A stretch of 64,000 nt of DNA, taken from Pantoea sp. (GTDB lineage: Bacteria > Pseudomonadota > Gammaproteobacteria > Enterobacterales > Enterobacteriaceae). Positions 24,901-32,612 of the stretch are shown in pieces; position 1 is the stretch's first letter; each line of letters starts with the position of its first letter. The notes under the pieces were generated by a model. It was not told where the DNA came from. It searched no databases and was given only the letters and a program-made list of their open reading frames with translations. The translations under genes and the position numbers were made by a program. The stretch spans positions 248,001 to 312,000 of the forward strand of contig NZ_JAPWKD010000011.1 of NCBI RefSeq assembly GCF_028283705.1, read 5' to 3'.

Positions 24901-27553
24901 CGCACCACTCACGGATGAAGCTTTAACCGCCATCTGTTTCGATCCAGCGAGTAAGGATATTATTCATTTTAACCGCACCACAGTAGTACCCGCTCCTCTG
25001 GCTAATCGGCAGAATAATAACAGCGTCATAACGACCTTATTCAACTGGATAAAAGTTGAAGTGCAGGAACAATTACACCAGCTCGCTGCGGTACAAAATG
25101 AAGCAGATTTCATCACCCAAAAAAAGCGGGCAGTGGCATGGCTGATGAGACATTTCCCCTTTTATATCAAGGATAATATACTTGCAGAGCAACTAAAGTC
25201 TGAACACATTATCAAACTGGCGGCACATCCGGCAGTGAATAAATGGAAAACACGGAGCCTGGCCAGGCCGCAAAATATGTCCTCAATTTATTACTTCGAT
25301 CAGGCCATCACCGAGGTAATGGGAAAATATACCGACTGGCCCGCTGATGCTTCTGTATTAAGAAGCCGCCGGAAATGGGATCATACCCTCTCTGCCGGTG
25401 AACTCCCAATGACTGGCTTCAGGGGAATCTGGTGGGATCCGATGCGTTATGTCTGCTATGTGGGTTTTATCAATGAAAACGAGCGTGCGCTTTACGCAAG
25501 TCTGCCAGAAAATCGTGAGGTTTTATATCTACTGGCAGACAGGTTTGCACATGCCCGAATCTGGGAAAAACTCAGCTTGTATAGTGAGTTGCAGGCTGAT
25601 TTTTCCGCATTACGCCGTGGTCAACTTTCCGCACTGGCTTTTTTTGAGCAGTCTATTCCTGTTGCCTGGCGACGTAATACCGGAAATGCAACGGAATCCT
25701 GGCATCTGGTGAAAAATGAAGTAGCCAGCCAACTTTTGCGTCAGGGGGTCTTCACACCTGATTATTATTTACAAGCTGACACCAGACGGAATGAGATCAA
25801 CACCCAATTAACCCCTTACGTGTTGCAATATCATAGCGGTAATATCGTATTTGTTTTCAGTGAAGATAATTACCAGAAAGCCAGATATGGCATTATAGAT
25901 TCACAGGGAGTTGTGCAGTCTCTTCCTGAAGAATTCACTGACTGGCCGCATCTTATTCACACTTCAGACCAGATTTCTTCAAAACAGCTATTTAATGCCA
26001 CCATTGAAGATTTTATTATCCGACAACAAAGAGAGTTGCTACCGGAATTTCTCCCCTTACTCACCACCACTGAACTGCAACAAAATAAATCCCTGCTATT
26101 CAACGCACAAGCCGCAAGACGGGAACACATACGTTTACTTAGCAATATCACGACAAATATTCCTTTTCGTATGGCAATCGATACCGACGGACTGATTGAT
26201 ATCGATGTCTATTTGAAACGACATGGCCGTTCACTAAATAATGAACTTCAGCAACGTATCCATGCGGATGTCGAACTTAGCGACAGAAACTGGAATGTCT
26301 TTACCTGGCGTGACGATGACCTTTATGACGAGAGGATTTGCAACAACAGTATTAAAAACCTGATAAAAAAGCAGGCGATCTTCACTGCCCTCAATGAGTT
26401 AGTGACTGATAACCCCTTAATCGCACTGCATAGAACACCTTCTCTGACTTTATGGATTGAGCACAGTCGGACATATCTGTCTCGTGCCATTGACGCAATA
26501 GAGTGGTTTAAGTCGCGTGGGAACCGCCCGTCGTTTTCCGATACTGCTACTTCAGCTTTACATCTGGACTCTTTGGCGAAAAATTCCTTTTTTAGCTATT
26601 TCGGTGCGCAACCTTATGTAACGCCAGAATTATTCGCAGAATCCTGGGCATTTCGTTTTGACCAACGTCGTTCAACCATTCAATACCACGCATGGCAGCA
26701 GGCACTGGATCAGCTGCATCTCCTCGTGATGGGGATACCCGATAACACGCAGGTATTAAATCAGTTTCTTTCCTTACCTGAACACTTATGGCAGGCAGGA
26801 CATATGCAGACCTGTGCCCGTCAGGTTCACCAGATTATCAATAGCACTCTACATTACTGGCGACAGTCTCATCAGGCACAGCAATTAGTGTTAATCAGGC
26901 CGACAGCGCTTATGTCCACCCAATATAATCATCCGATCAACATGATTCTTTCTGCGGTGGCGGGTCATTTGACCAATGAGGAAAAGGCTCCGCCATTGTC
27001 GCTCAGCACTGACCAGTTTACCGATTTATTACTCGTCAATCCCGCCCCACAGCCCTCCAATGGATCAGCGATTCGCCTGGCTGGCATTAATAGCGCCCCC
27101 CGTACTGCCGCGGATTTCGCAGCCTGGGCTAAAAATCGCCTTGCTGGCCCGGTATTTATGAACGAGCTTTCTGGATCCGCATTTTTGTTTCGATTACAAA
27201 GCAGAATCGATGCCGCAATGGTAACCGACTCAAACCAATGGGGACGTGAAGAACGCAACTTCTATGGGTTATCAGATACCACGCGATTTTTGCAACTTAC
27301 CGATTTTGGCGTTGCAGATAAGCGCCGTTTTCTGGACTTTTTTAAAGCTTTGTTCGCCAGCGACGTGCTGGTTGCACGCCTGATTTTGCCTGATGTAGAA
27401 ATGGTCTTCGGTTTGCTATGCGATTATTTCAAAGCACAACACCCGGAACGCGCGACAGAGGATTTTTCCATGGCATGGTTTCTTTTCAGCAATACCTTTG
27501 GGTTGTGTACTGATGAAGATGCTACACAGCCACTCTACCTGGTCGGTGTGTAA
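18905..27553 (+). CDS. Giant protein of unknown function (2882 aa), paralogue B
   Basis: Full-length homologue of the product at 6378, collinear from end to end and nearly equal in length. The similarity by eye is moderate in the N-terminal half and high in the last third (GFRGIWWDPMRYVCYVGF near 2172, NRLAGPVFMNELSGSAFLF near 2745). ATG 18905 has AAGGA nine bases upstream. Hydrophobic stretches again lie near residues 150-205 and 270-315, and a charged Glu/Lys/Arg segment near 930-965. A cluster RSRRQ, followed by EHPF, is conserved in both near residue 1580. The A+T-rich first two thirds look foreign to the flanking genes. No catalytic motif was recognised. Upstream is the GH31 gene with a hairpin between, so it probably has its own promoter within 18721-18887. 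Confidence 0.85.
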   Translation: MKTEIQSHADSNCVYWLEKTVTACNFSMKKIKKIINTPSIPVSCKIHQYLLPLVKSLTPKINRDATYFRDDIYPYKNHLYISIAVKIMKKKENQQLLGKLYHKPNHYIKYFFLLSGIAGGIPEEVNQDIFQQLVSVLQNGKALKQAESTEESVFNCIPRDIVLLNFFSSFLSSKIFTLSVVNEGVKGLLISAITMVSPGLGSAIKILDSFTPLTLLFPHRTNDIDRLLREETGRYDLTQKQLSLNITLLKNLFSLTPAAVRDNLTTDHYASSSTTAVNTPLLLGTTAIAIAHQSTARAKTIAGITALGMGVSCAIYRYLSLPQDSNSIASENSIITNINNTHIIHSVSYGEKPHGLNQLNPAGQKGTCYDIEKAIKELLTSNKAGLRLVDEFCHFIFNEHGDLNVGHAHKLLKKWDITNFSPFERTEMSVLLTYILSVLLTPVGKKEAFDLNELIFSTGEEVNQIWLRNINKKQQESINEALQQTRLYVSGQLVKTLGAIDLSKTEKLINFIVLLCAPDLIQFKNHNKGDLDVVSKETYYYWNYLGKEYSENKYVLHDDFDFAINEGRKYGFYLRRRKFYDGIPKLSPIRELFENFTSSINRDFINYHENDVKLERLIFPTFDDVIEDAYLEKNINVVTSVNFDRESLRINLQPYIDPHGEIEYLRGCKNIRDVIRSFPDGMDVLRRRLPNLVPHSLRSYATDDTNSFVLRPHPKRDELKDKHEKMYQQVYNEHIALYKTVVRLAFEMDPNYELFNNPLVEISIVELDNRRIQKVRTMLMPKSFRFKASIMYQVGYNSRRHYQRGAIFIAENIQTKERKFFAINIEASRIYRQLPITTLAINKTEDIAGLPNDFLNRHYKFHDGKPFWDPCDEEKAFKESLVSPPEKMWDYITERLKFVKAKVCKATRSDKEIISLFYEKKLGRSANAVKLLQKEIANIREKYLSYEKEEIESSRETEREHDIKKGKWQLFKEKLPLYSCVEMIDDMIIPHEDIVLTSLLENVFQGVLCASDAYLLSSVIKKVTGLEHLIKKASIQKIKKMLQLDTLRQNLKISIAIQKPSPALEQSINKLRKEINHLDEELKSTFEKIFLTGLSVASKPTEILYPIFSFGSGKTFIFPLAAGIGKKQLKELKSGLKSYIFYPWVKPSAKELVEKEHHILLTLQKKNITCYSDDSPPLKITTNIFDIHTNNPELYHTIFFAMLKNPDIQTIIDVADAGGWKIPNDHDEMAMFCFRSFIAPVWHYVGEIIDLDKHYNLNPNRSELNAGMFFDYLNDNLIKRNPISNIILTADQNLLISQSFKAINSTLESDSEAFQFNYLFMLKQVFLSEDLENLLQASEKEKKRKHKEIVQNIHYKLGKTTLYSTHSAMQENFHIVIINYFTQAMNQTIRERPAAITLFSANIEIFNHRCQQYRQHHPGEVVPTLAEFIRNQIWMENEFERIYQPFARIEYSARVLDNYTEEQWLNADAQADWLAKFQEYLSPQMRSQNLALYLKDVTKKILAGWQHEQRSATIKNSLEIIIADDVNPIFISLVKNAMQQCCDTYPTLLFCQYYQLDNGSRFTFLTNDFISEPQQRSRRQLLSEHPFYPLPSLNDEQLTDVVISPLKSKLPSQKKNETLLYQQELNNILQNFIYFSALPFHERLYGHTMSMLTPEREGPSDAATLINTILDENGNLINCQLKVLQRNLPTGTIIDEDRLLQLLSDIFKLASPTAPDLYDYAFRQLQIVLSSSWMTLAHLTNANFIKVQSLSLTQQFQQHSKINYGTTLQAVRRYMTAAVSHFLDFTTQLKSMDAGMASIRLKDVSAQKLCLGAIIAQNLQLETVSQGALLKLFSVAMQDAGIIPVAAQQQIALLTRPGRHTGEDALHCVATCLEHTATIQTYILACVDDSQALAAYLTELHFATSSSEQQQRLLSLFNTALQSHQQLLTIAMPASKEQQLRQAHARGELQFTWYQTGGKNEGPDLTVVGIGFDIINNNEGILFPYSLSFPATGMFHQKPAPLTDEALTAICFDPASKDIIHFNRTTVVPAPLANRQNNNSVITTLFNWIKVEVQEQLHQLAAVQNEADFITQKKRAVAWLMRHFPFYIKDNILAEQLKSEHIIKLAAHPAVNKWKTRSLARPQNMSSIYYFDQAITEVMGKYTDWPADASVLRSRRKWDHTLSAGELPMTGFRGIWWDPMRYVCYVGFINENERALYASLPENREVLYLLADRFAHARIWEKLSLYSELQADFSALRRGQLSALAFFEQSIPVAWRRNTGNATESWHLVKNEVASQLLRQGVFTPDYYLQADTRRNEINTQLTPYVLQYHSGNIVFVFSEDNYQKARYGIIDSQGVVQSLPEEFTDWPHLIHTSDQISSKQLFNATIEDFIIRQQRELLPEFLPLLTTTELQQNKSLLFNAQAARREHIRLLSNITTNIPFRMAIDTDGLIDIDVYLKRHGRSLNNELQQRIHADVELSDRNWNVFTWRDDDLYDERICNNSIKNLIKKQAIFTALNELVTDNPLIALHRTPSLTLWIEHSRTYLSRAIDAIEWFKSRGNRPSFSDTATSALHLDSLAKNSFFSYFGAQPYVTPELFAESWAFRFDQRRSTIQYHAWQQALDQLHLLVMGIPDNTQVLNQFLSLPEHLWQAGHMQTCARQVHQIINSTLHYWRQSHQAQQLVLIRPTALMSTQYNHPINMILSAVAGHLTNEEKAPPLSLSTDQFTDLLLVNPAPQPSNGSAIRLAGINSAPRTAADFAAWAKNRLAGPVFMNELSGSAFLFRLQSRIDAAMVTDSNQWGREERNFYGLSDTTRFLQLTDFGVADKRRFLDFFKALFASDVLVARLILPDVEMVFGLLCDYFKAQHPERATEDFSMAWFLFSNTFGLCTDEDATQPLYLVGV

Positions 27554-27581
27554 ATTAGCCTCTCCGTCATCAGGTGCGACT

Positions 27582-27605
27582 GCGGCGCGATAAATCGCAC
27601 CGCTA
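27582..27605 (-). repeat. REP-like palindrome, copy 2 (inverted)
   Basis: Reverse complement of 18696-18719, all 24 bases identical. It lies in the short gap between the convergent ends of the giant gene (27553) and the dehydrogenase gene (27606) and may also act as a transcription terminator in either direction, though it has no T-run. Confidence 0.7.
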
Positions 27606-28490
27606 CTAACATTTTGGCGACAGTTTCGCCAGCACCGTACGCCAGCTAAACGGCACCAGATCCTGATATTGCAGCTGATGCGATTTAAGCTGAGCCGGTA
27701 ATTCCGCCTGGACCTGACGAATAGCCCGGCTAAGCGGCGCTTCCAGCCCGACATCCTGTAAGGTCTTCACCACTTCCTGCATCTCTTCCGCGCGCCTGAC
27801 ACCGTGCTCCGCAACCCGACTGATAAGATAGTCAGGCAGCGCGTCATTCCAGCCCAGCGAGGGAAAGCTGGTATGCAGCGAATTCAGCACCGCCTCTTCG
27901 ACACCGTAACGTTGTGCGGCAGCCAGACACTCGGTAGTTAACGCCTCCAGACCTTTGATCATCACGCTGCGACACATCTTGATCGCGGACACCGTACCAA
28001 TCTCCTCACTGGCGGCGCGGGCCTGGCAACCCAGCCCGGATAGCAGTGCAGCAACCGTGGCGGCCTGTGTGCCACCGATTAATAGCGGTGTGCCCAGCCG
28101 CTTGGGTGGCACCGGGGCCATGACGGCCACATCCAGATAGCCTCCTTCGCCCTCGGTCACCGCCTGCGCCGCTGCGCGTTTGGTGTCAGGCGCGACAGAA
28201 TTAAAATCCAGTAAAGTTTGTCCCTGTCGCAGCAGCGCTGCGGCCTGTTGCGCCACCTGCAAGGCGTTAGCGGCGGTCACCAGCGAGAGAACCAGCGTGG
28301 CCCCTTCCAGCGCCAGCGCCAGGCTGTGCGCAGCGCGCACCCGCCATTGTCCCGCCATAGCTTTAAGTTGATCTGCCTCGGCGCTGAGGAATTTGTTATC
28401 CCACACCGTTACCTGCGCACCCTGCGCCGCCAGATCCTTGGCGTAGATCCGTCCGGCTTCACCAAAACCAATAATGGCGATTTTAGTCAT
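27606..28490 (-). CDS. NAD(P)-binding dehydrogenase with DUF1932-type C-terminus, last gene of gallate operon
   Basis: 294 aa. The Rossmann motif IGFGEAG (7-13) opens the protein; the fold is that of 6-phosphogluconate/3-hydroxyisobutyrate dehydrogenases. The DLD-like DFNSVAPDTK and DVAVMAPVP motifs mark the substrate domain entry, and SAIKMCRSVMIKG carries the lysine (in the position of the catalytic Lys of the family). The C-terminal half resembles DUF1932 proteins that often accompany protocatechuate-4,5-cleavage and gallate genes. It overlaps galD by eight bases and is the promoter-distal gene of galB-galC-galD. Its reaction is not part of the known four-step gallate route, so its substrate is open; a reductive or oxidative side step for a C6 dicarboxylic intermediate is a guess. 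Confidence 0.8.
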   Translation of the reverse strand: MTKIAIIGFGEAGRIYAKDLAAQGAQVTVWDNKFLSAEADQLKAMAGQWRVRAAHSLALALEGATLVLSLVTAANALQVAQQAAALLRQGQTLLDFNSVAPDTKRAAAQAVTEGEGGYLDVAVMAPVPPKRLGTPLLIGGTQAATVAALLSGLGCQARAASEEIGTVSAIKMCRSVMIKGLEALTTECLAAAQRYGVEEAVLNSLHTSFPSLGWNDALPDYLISRVAEHGVRRAEEMQEVVKTLQDVGLEAPLSRAIRQVQAELPAQLKSHQLQYQDLVPFSWRTVLAKLSPKC

Positions 28491-29574
28491 GTTTTTCTCC
28501 CTGCCACACTGAACCCGGTACCGCTACCGTTCCGATAAACAGCAGCCGTGCAGTGCGAATCAAGCCACTGCGGGTAACATTCCCAGCGCTATCGCGTTGT
28601 AACACCACACTGAACTCCCCGCTCGGATGTTCAACAGCCAGACGCTGCTCTGCGCCTGGATTGAGTTGCGCGATCCCTTCCGTCACTGAACCGGGAATCA
28701 GGCAGGCCGTTGCCACGCTGACCGCGCCCAGCACGCCGATCGAAGCATGGCAGCGATGTGGAATAAAAGTGCGGGTGGAAAGCACTCCGCCCTGAGTCGG
28801 TTCTGCTATCAGGGTCATTTTTGGCACGGTGCGTAGTGCCACATCGCCCAGATTCATCCGCGGCCCGGCCTGTAAACGAATCGATTCCAGCCGTGCTTTT
28901 AACTCGTCGTCATTATCCAGCTGTTCGCGGCTCTCCAGCCCGGTACGGCCCAGGTCAGCGGCGCGTAGTAAAACCACCGGCATGCCATTATCGATGCAGG
29001 TCACCGCCACCCCATCAAACTGATCCCTTGCCTGCCCGGTGGGCAGCAATGCGCCACAACTGGAACCGGCAATATCCGTAAAGTTCAGGACCTGTTGAGC
29101 CGCGTAGCCAGGTACGCCATCGATACGCACATCTCCTTCATACTCCACCGCGCCATCGGGTGTTGGCAGCTGCGCCTCGGCGATTTGACCGGTGTTGACC
29201 ATAAAGATACGCACCCGCGTCTCTACGCCTTGTATCGCCACCAGCCCTTTTTCGATAGCAAAAGGGGCCACCGCCGCCAGAATATTGCCGCAGTTCTGAC
29301 CGTAATCGACCACGGCTTTATCCACATTGACCTGAGCGAACAGATACTCAACGTCAGCATCGGGATGCGTCGAGGGAGAGATGATCGCCACTTTGCTGGT
29401 CAGCGGATCAGCCCCCCCGATGCCATCGATTTGCCGCGCATCGGGCGACCCCATCACCGCCAGCAGCACCCGATCGCGCAGCGCCGGATTGGCAGGCAGA
29501 TCCTGCGCCAGAAAACAGGCGGCTTTGGAGGTACCCCCACGCATAAGTACACAGGGGATCAGCGTCTGTTTCAT
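28483..29574 (-). CDS. galD: GalD, 4-oxalomesaconate tautomerase (PrpF family)
   Basis: 363 aa of the PrpF/diaminopimelate-epimerase-like fold. GalD converts the keto and enol forms of 4-oxalomesaconate made by gallate dioxygenase so the hydratase can use them. Seen: PCVLMRGGTSKAACF at residues 7-21, DGIGGADPLTSKVAI, YGQNCGNI with the family cysteine, and IPHRCHASIGVLGAVS near the C-terminus. It starts two bases after galC stops and overlaps the dehydrogenase gene by eight. A methylaconitate isomerase (PrpF) would look similar, but the neighbours make GalD the better call. Confidence 0.88.
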   Translation of the reverse strand: MKQTLIPCVLMRGGTSKAACFLAQDLPANPALRDRVLLAVMGSPDARQIDGIGGADPLTSKVAIISPSTHPDADVEYLFAQVNVDKAVVDYGQNCGNILAAVAPFAIEKGLVAIQGVETRVRIFMVNTGQIAEAQLPTPDGAVEYEGDVRIDGVPGYAAQQVLNFTDIAGSSCGALLPTGQARDQFDGVAVTCIDNGMPVVLLRAADLGRTGLESREQLDNDDELKARLESIRLQAGPRMNLGDVALRTVPKMTLIAEPTQGGVLSTRTFIPHRCHASIGVLGAVSVATACLIPGSVTEGIAQLNPGAEQRLAVEHPSGEFSVVLQRDSAGNVTRSGLIRTARLLFIGTVAVPGSVWQGEKHD

Positions 29575-29576
29575 CG

Positions 29577-30293
29577 TCAGAGACTCTTCAGTTCTGCCAG
29601 CGAATCGACATAACGCAATCCTTTCGCGGCCAGTTTTTGTCGCATCTGGTAAATATCCAGCCCCAGTTCCCCCGCAGCCAGACGCTGGCGCTTGCTTTCT
29701 TCGATCTCAACCCGCTGCGCTGCCGCCTGCGCCACCGTTTTGGCATCGGCACGCGGCACAATCACCACGCCGTCATCATCCGCTACCACCAGATCACCTG
29801 GATTGACTAACTGACCGGCGCAAATCACCGGCACATTCACCGACCCCAGCGTCTCTTTCACCGTGCCCTGTGCATACACCGCCCGCGACCATACCGGAAA
29901 ATGCATCTCGCGCAGCGTCTGGCTATCACGAATGCCGATATCGCCCACCAGCGCCACCACACCGCGCGCCTGTAGCGAGGTTGCCAGCAAATCGCCAAAG
30001 AAGCCGTCATGGCAATCTGAAGTGGGAGCCACCAGCAGCACATCACCCGGCTGGCATTGCTCAACTGCGACATGGAACATCCAGTTATCGCCGGGGGAAA
30101 CCAGCACCGTCAGTGCGCTGCCCGCGATGGTGGTACCCTGCTGCACCGGGCGAATGCGCGCATCGAGTAATCCCTGACGCTGCTGCGCTTCATGCACCGT
30201 CGCCACACCGAAGGTGGCGAACTGCGCCACCAGATCCGCGTCTGCCCGCTCGATTTGGCGTACCACCACGCCTTTCTGGTTGACCTGGCTCAT
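29577..30293 (-). CDS. galC: GalC, 4-carboxy-4-hydroxy-2-oxoadipate aldolase (RraA-like fold)
   Basis: 238 aa. This class II aldolase splits 4-carboxy-4-hydroxy-2-oxoadipate into pyruvate and oxaloacetate. Family signs: [16 protein letters not shown] in the N-terminal third, the pyruvate/metal-binding region [19 protein letters not shown] and the signature VGDIGIRD with its conserved Arg-Asp, then [19 protein letters not shown]. Length and motifs match LigK/GalC/ProA aldolases. Its start overlaps the galB stop by four bases, giving tight coupling in galB-galC-galD. Confidence 0.9.
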   Translation of the reverse strand: MSQVNQKGVVVRQIERADADLVAQFATFGVATVHEAQQRQGLLDARIRPVQQGTTIAGSALTVLVSPGDNWMFHVAVEQCQPGDVLLVAPTSDCHDGFFGDLLATSLQARGVVALVGDIGIRDSQTLREMHFPVWSRAVYAQGTVKETLGSVNVPVICAGQLVNPGDLVVADDDGVVIVPRADAKTVAQAAAQRVEIEESKRQRLAAGELGLDIYQMRQKLAAKGLRYVDSLAELKSL

Positions 30294-31027
30294 GACAAAT
30301 CCTCCGTCACACGCGGGAACAGGCTTTGGTAGCCTTCACCGTGACTGATGACGCGTGACGAGGCGATCCCCACATTGCGTTTCGCCTGCACTCCACGTTG
30401 CAGAGCCACACGGGTGTAGTATTCCCACAGATGCTCCTGACCCGCCATGCACTGAATCGCCGCATATTTCTTCTCCCACACCGATGTGATATCCAGCAGC
30501 ACATCCGGTTTCCAGTTGCATTGTTCCGGCTGATGCGGTTCGAAGCAGTAAACCGGCGGTGCACCGATAATCGGCTCACCCGGACGGTAGCCTTCGGCCT
30601 GGGCGATAATGCGCGCTTCCTGAGTCAGATTGGCAGCCAGTGGATGATCGTAGTTGTAGGGATCGGCAACCGAATGGGTGAGCACAAAATGTGGCTGCAC
30701 TTTGCGGAACACATCTGCCAGCCGGAAAAGGGTCTCTTTATCGGCACGCAGCGGGTAATCACCCAGGTCGAAAAATTCAATCGATGCGCCGAGGATTTCC
30801 GCCGCTGACTGCGCTTCACTGCGGCGATTCGCTTTGACAATGTCTTCCGTCATATTGCCTTTGCGCCACAGTTTGGCGGATTCGCCCCGCTCACCAAATG
30901 ACAGGCAAACCACATGGACGTCATAGCCACGCTCGGCATGTAAGGCGATAGCGCCACCCGCGCGCCAGACAAAATCGGCAGAGTGAGCACTGACAACGAG
31001 GGCACTTTTTTTAACGGTGTTTTCCAT
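30290..31027 (-). CDS. galB: GalB, 4-oxalomesaconate hydratase (LmbE/PIG-L fold)
   Basis: 245 aa. GalB adds water to 4-oxalomesaconate, giving 4-carboxy-4-hydroxy-2-oxoadipate. It has the PIG-L deacetylase fold but the usual AHPDD zinc motif reads [13 protein letters not shown], a change I associate with GalB hydratases. Other signs: LSFGERGES, the loop [14 protein letters not shown] with candidate metal ligands, and [24 protein letters not shown]. First gene of the leftward operon, divergent from the LysR-type gene with 136 bp between the starts, the usual arrangement for control by that regulator. Confidence 0.9.
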   Translation of the reverse strand: MENTVKKSALVVSAHSADFVWRAGGAIALHAERGYDVHVVCLSFGERGESAKLWRKGNMTEDIVKANRRSEAQSAAEILGASIEFFDLGDYPLRADKETLFRLADVFRKVQPHFVLTHSVADPYNYDHPLAANLTQEARIIAQAEGYRPGEPIIGAPPVYCFEPHQPEQCNWKPDVLLDITSVWEKKYAAIQCMAGQEHLWEYYTRVALQRGVQAKRNVGIASSRVISHGEGYQSLFPRVTEDLS

Positions 31028-31163
31028 CTTTCTATCCTGCGGTGGCTGTTTTTTTCATCCTGACATGCCACTTGCTGGCCGGATAATGCCTTTCATTGCG
31101 CGAGCTATGATTTTTATTTATGTTGTGATTTCGATCGTCACAGAAGCCGGGGAAACGCCAGCA

Positions 31164-32387
31164 ATGAAAGCCGAAGAAAATGAGATTAAAATCATGCAAC
31201 TACGCGCTTTTTGCATGATCGCGGAACGCGGGACGGTCTCGGAAGCGGCGGAGAAATTATTTCGCACGCAATCGGCGATCACCCGATCTATCCGTGATCT
31301 TGAGCACACTTTAGCCACACCGTTGTTTGAGCGTCATGCCAGCGGCATGTTGTTGACGGAAATGGGGAAATGCGTGCTGCCACGGGCGCAGCGCGCCATC
31401 AGCGAGTTGCAGCGTATCCCGGCGACCCTGAGTCGGCTCAAACAGCGCGATTATCACCGTGACGATGCCGAACCCATCTGGTTGTTCAATGTGCGTCGCC
31501 TGCAGGTCTTTCTGCGGTTATATCGCCTGCACCATACGCAAAGCGTGGCGAATTCACTCGGCATCAGCCAGCCTGCGGTCAGTGCTGCACTGAAGGTGCT
31601 GGAGAAAGGTGCCGGAATATCCCTGTTCCAGCGCACACCGAGAGGGATGATGCCGTCCACCGCCGCGCGGGAAATGGCACCTTTTATCAGCCGCGCACTG
31701 AATGAGATTCGCCATATCCCGGAAGACCTGGCAGCAGCAACCGGTATTTTACGTGGCACGGTGCATGTGGGTGCCTTGCCGCTGTGTCGCAGCACCCTGC
31801 TGCCACTGGCGATTACCCGGCTGGTGGCAACCCATCCGGGTATTAAAATCGTCACCAATGAAAGTGCCTTCGACGCGTTAGTGACCGAACTGCGCGCCGG
31901 GGATATTGATTTCATCCTCGGCGCATTGCGTCAGGATGAGAACGTGCTGGATATTCAAAACCAGGTATTGTTTGCCGAATCGCTGGTATTAGTGGTGCGA
32001 CCGCAACATCCGCTGGCCGGACGTCAACTCAGCGCAACGGATTTACCCCCTGTGCAGTGGATCTTACCGCGCGTGAACTCGCCCGCGCGCCATCTGCTGG
32101 ATAGTGCTTTTCAGGCATTGGGCATCAACGTACCCACCCCGATGGTTGAAAGTGGCGATCTCGCCATCGTGCGTGGTCTGTTGCTAAATTCCGATATGGT
32201 GGCGGCGGTGTCGTCCCATCAGCTTGAATACGAACTCACTGCGGGGATCCTGCGCCCGTTAGAATTTTCCCTGCCCAATACCCATCGCGAGATTGGTCTA
32301 ACGCTGCGCCAGGGGGCTTTACACGCGCCAGCGGCCAAGGCGCTGATCCGCTGCATCACCGATGTCGCTACTGCGCAGAATTTGTAA
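31164..32387 (+). CDS. galR: GalR-like LysR-type regulator with two helix-turn-helix domains
   Basis: 407 aa from ATG 31164; a longer frame from GTG 31017 would add a hydrophobic, non-homologous leader running into the galB promoter and is rejected. Ordinary LysR proteins have about 300 residues and one N-terminal HTH. Here a first HTH lies at about 11-70 (AERGTVSEAAEKLFRTQSAI, ending LFERHASG) and a second complete one at about 112-170 (THHTQS-like segment, then SLGISQPAVSAALKVLE and LFQRTPRG). The effector-binding domain follows (about 198-400, starting GTVHVGALPLCRSTLLP). It is divergent from galBCD and so is the probable activator for gallate genes. The regulatory target galT-galA is 15 kb away. 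Confidence 0.85.
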   Translation: MKAEENEIKIMQLRAFCMIAERGTVSEAAEKLFRTQSAITRSIRDLEHTLATPLFERHASGMLLTEMGKCVLPRAQRAISELQRIPATLSRLKQRDYHRDDAEPIWLFNVRRLQVFLRLYRLHHTQSVANSLGISQPAVSAALKVLEKGAGISLFQRTPRGMMPSTAAREMAPFISRALNEIRHIPEDLAAATGILRGTVHVGALPLCRSTLLPLAITRLVATHPGIKIVTNESAFDALVTELRAGDIDFILGALRQDENVLDIQNQVLFAESLVLVVRPQHPLAGRQLSATDLPPVQWILPRVNSPARHLLDSAFQALGINVPTPMVESGDLAIVRGLLLNSDMVAAVSSHQLEYELTAGILRPLEFSLPNTHREIGLTLRQGALHAPAAKALIRCITDVATAQNL

Positions 32388-32495
32388 CATTCGCTTAAGT
32401 AGACACCCGCAAGAACCTCTCTCATTTGTTTCTTTTTGAACAAAAAATGCATTTTCCTGCCCGGCAACTGGCTGTATCGCCGAAAGCCCCTACAT

Positions 32496-32516
32496 TTAAC
32501 ATTTGTACAATGTTAA
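32496..32516. promoter_or_regulatory. Palindromic candidate operator upstream of the dehydrogenase operon
   Basis: TTAACATT and AATGTTAA are perfect inverted arms around five bases (TGTAC), 97 bp before the start of the Tat-subunit gene. No T-run follows, and the arms are A+T-rich, so a repressor or activator site is more likely than a terminator. The cognate regulator is unknown. Confidence 0.4.
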
Positions 32517-32612
32517 TTATACATAAACACAACACGCAGAGTCTGTGGCGATATTTTCGAAGCTGGAAACACCTTTGTTGCAAATTTGTTCAACTTACAA
32601 TTAGGAAGCAAA

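Noticed and set aside
29095-29613. 172-codon frame antisense to galD
   Set aside because: Shadow of the G+C-rich galD frame; Arg/His-rich product without recognisable domains.
31017-31163. Upstream extension of the LysR-type regulator
   Set aside because: The extension overlaps the galB start, is not LysR-like, and ATG 31164 places the first HTH at the usual position.
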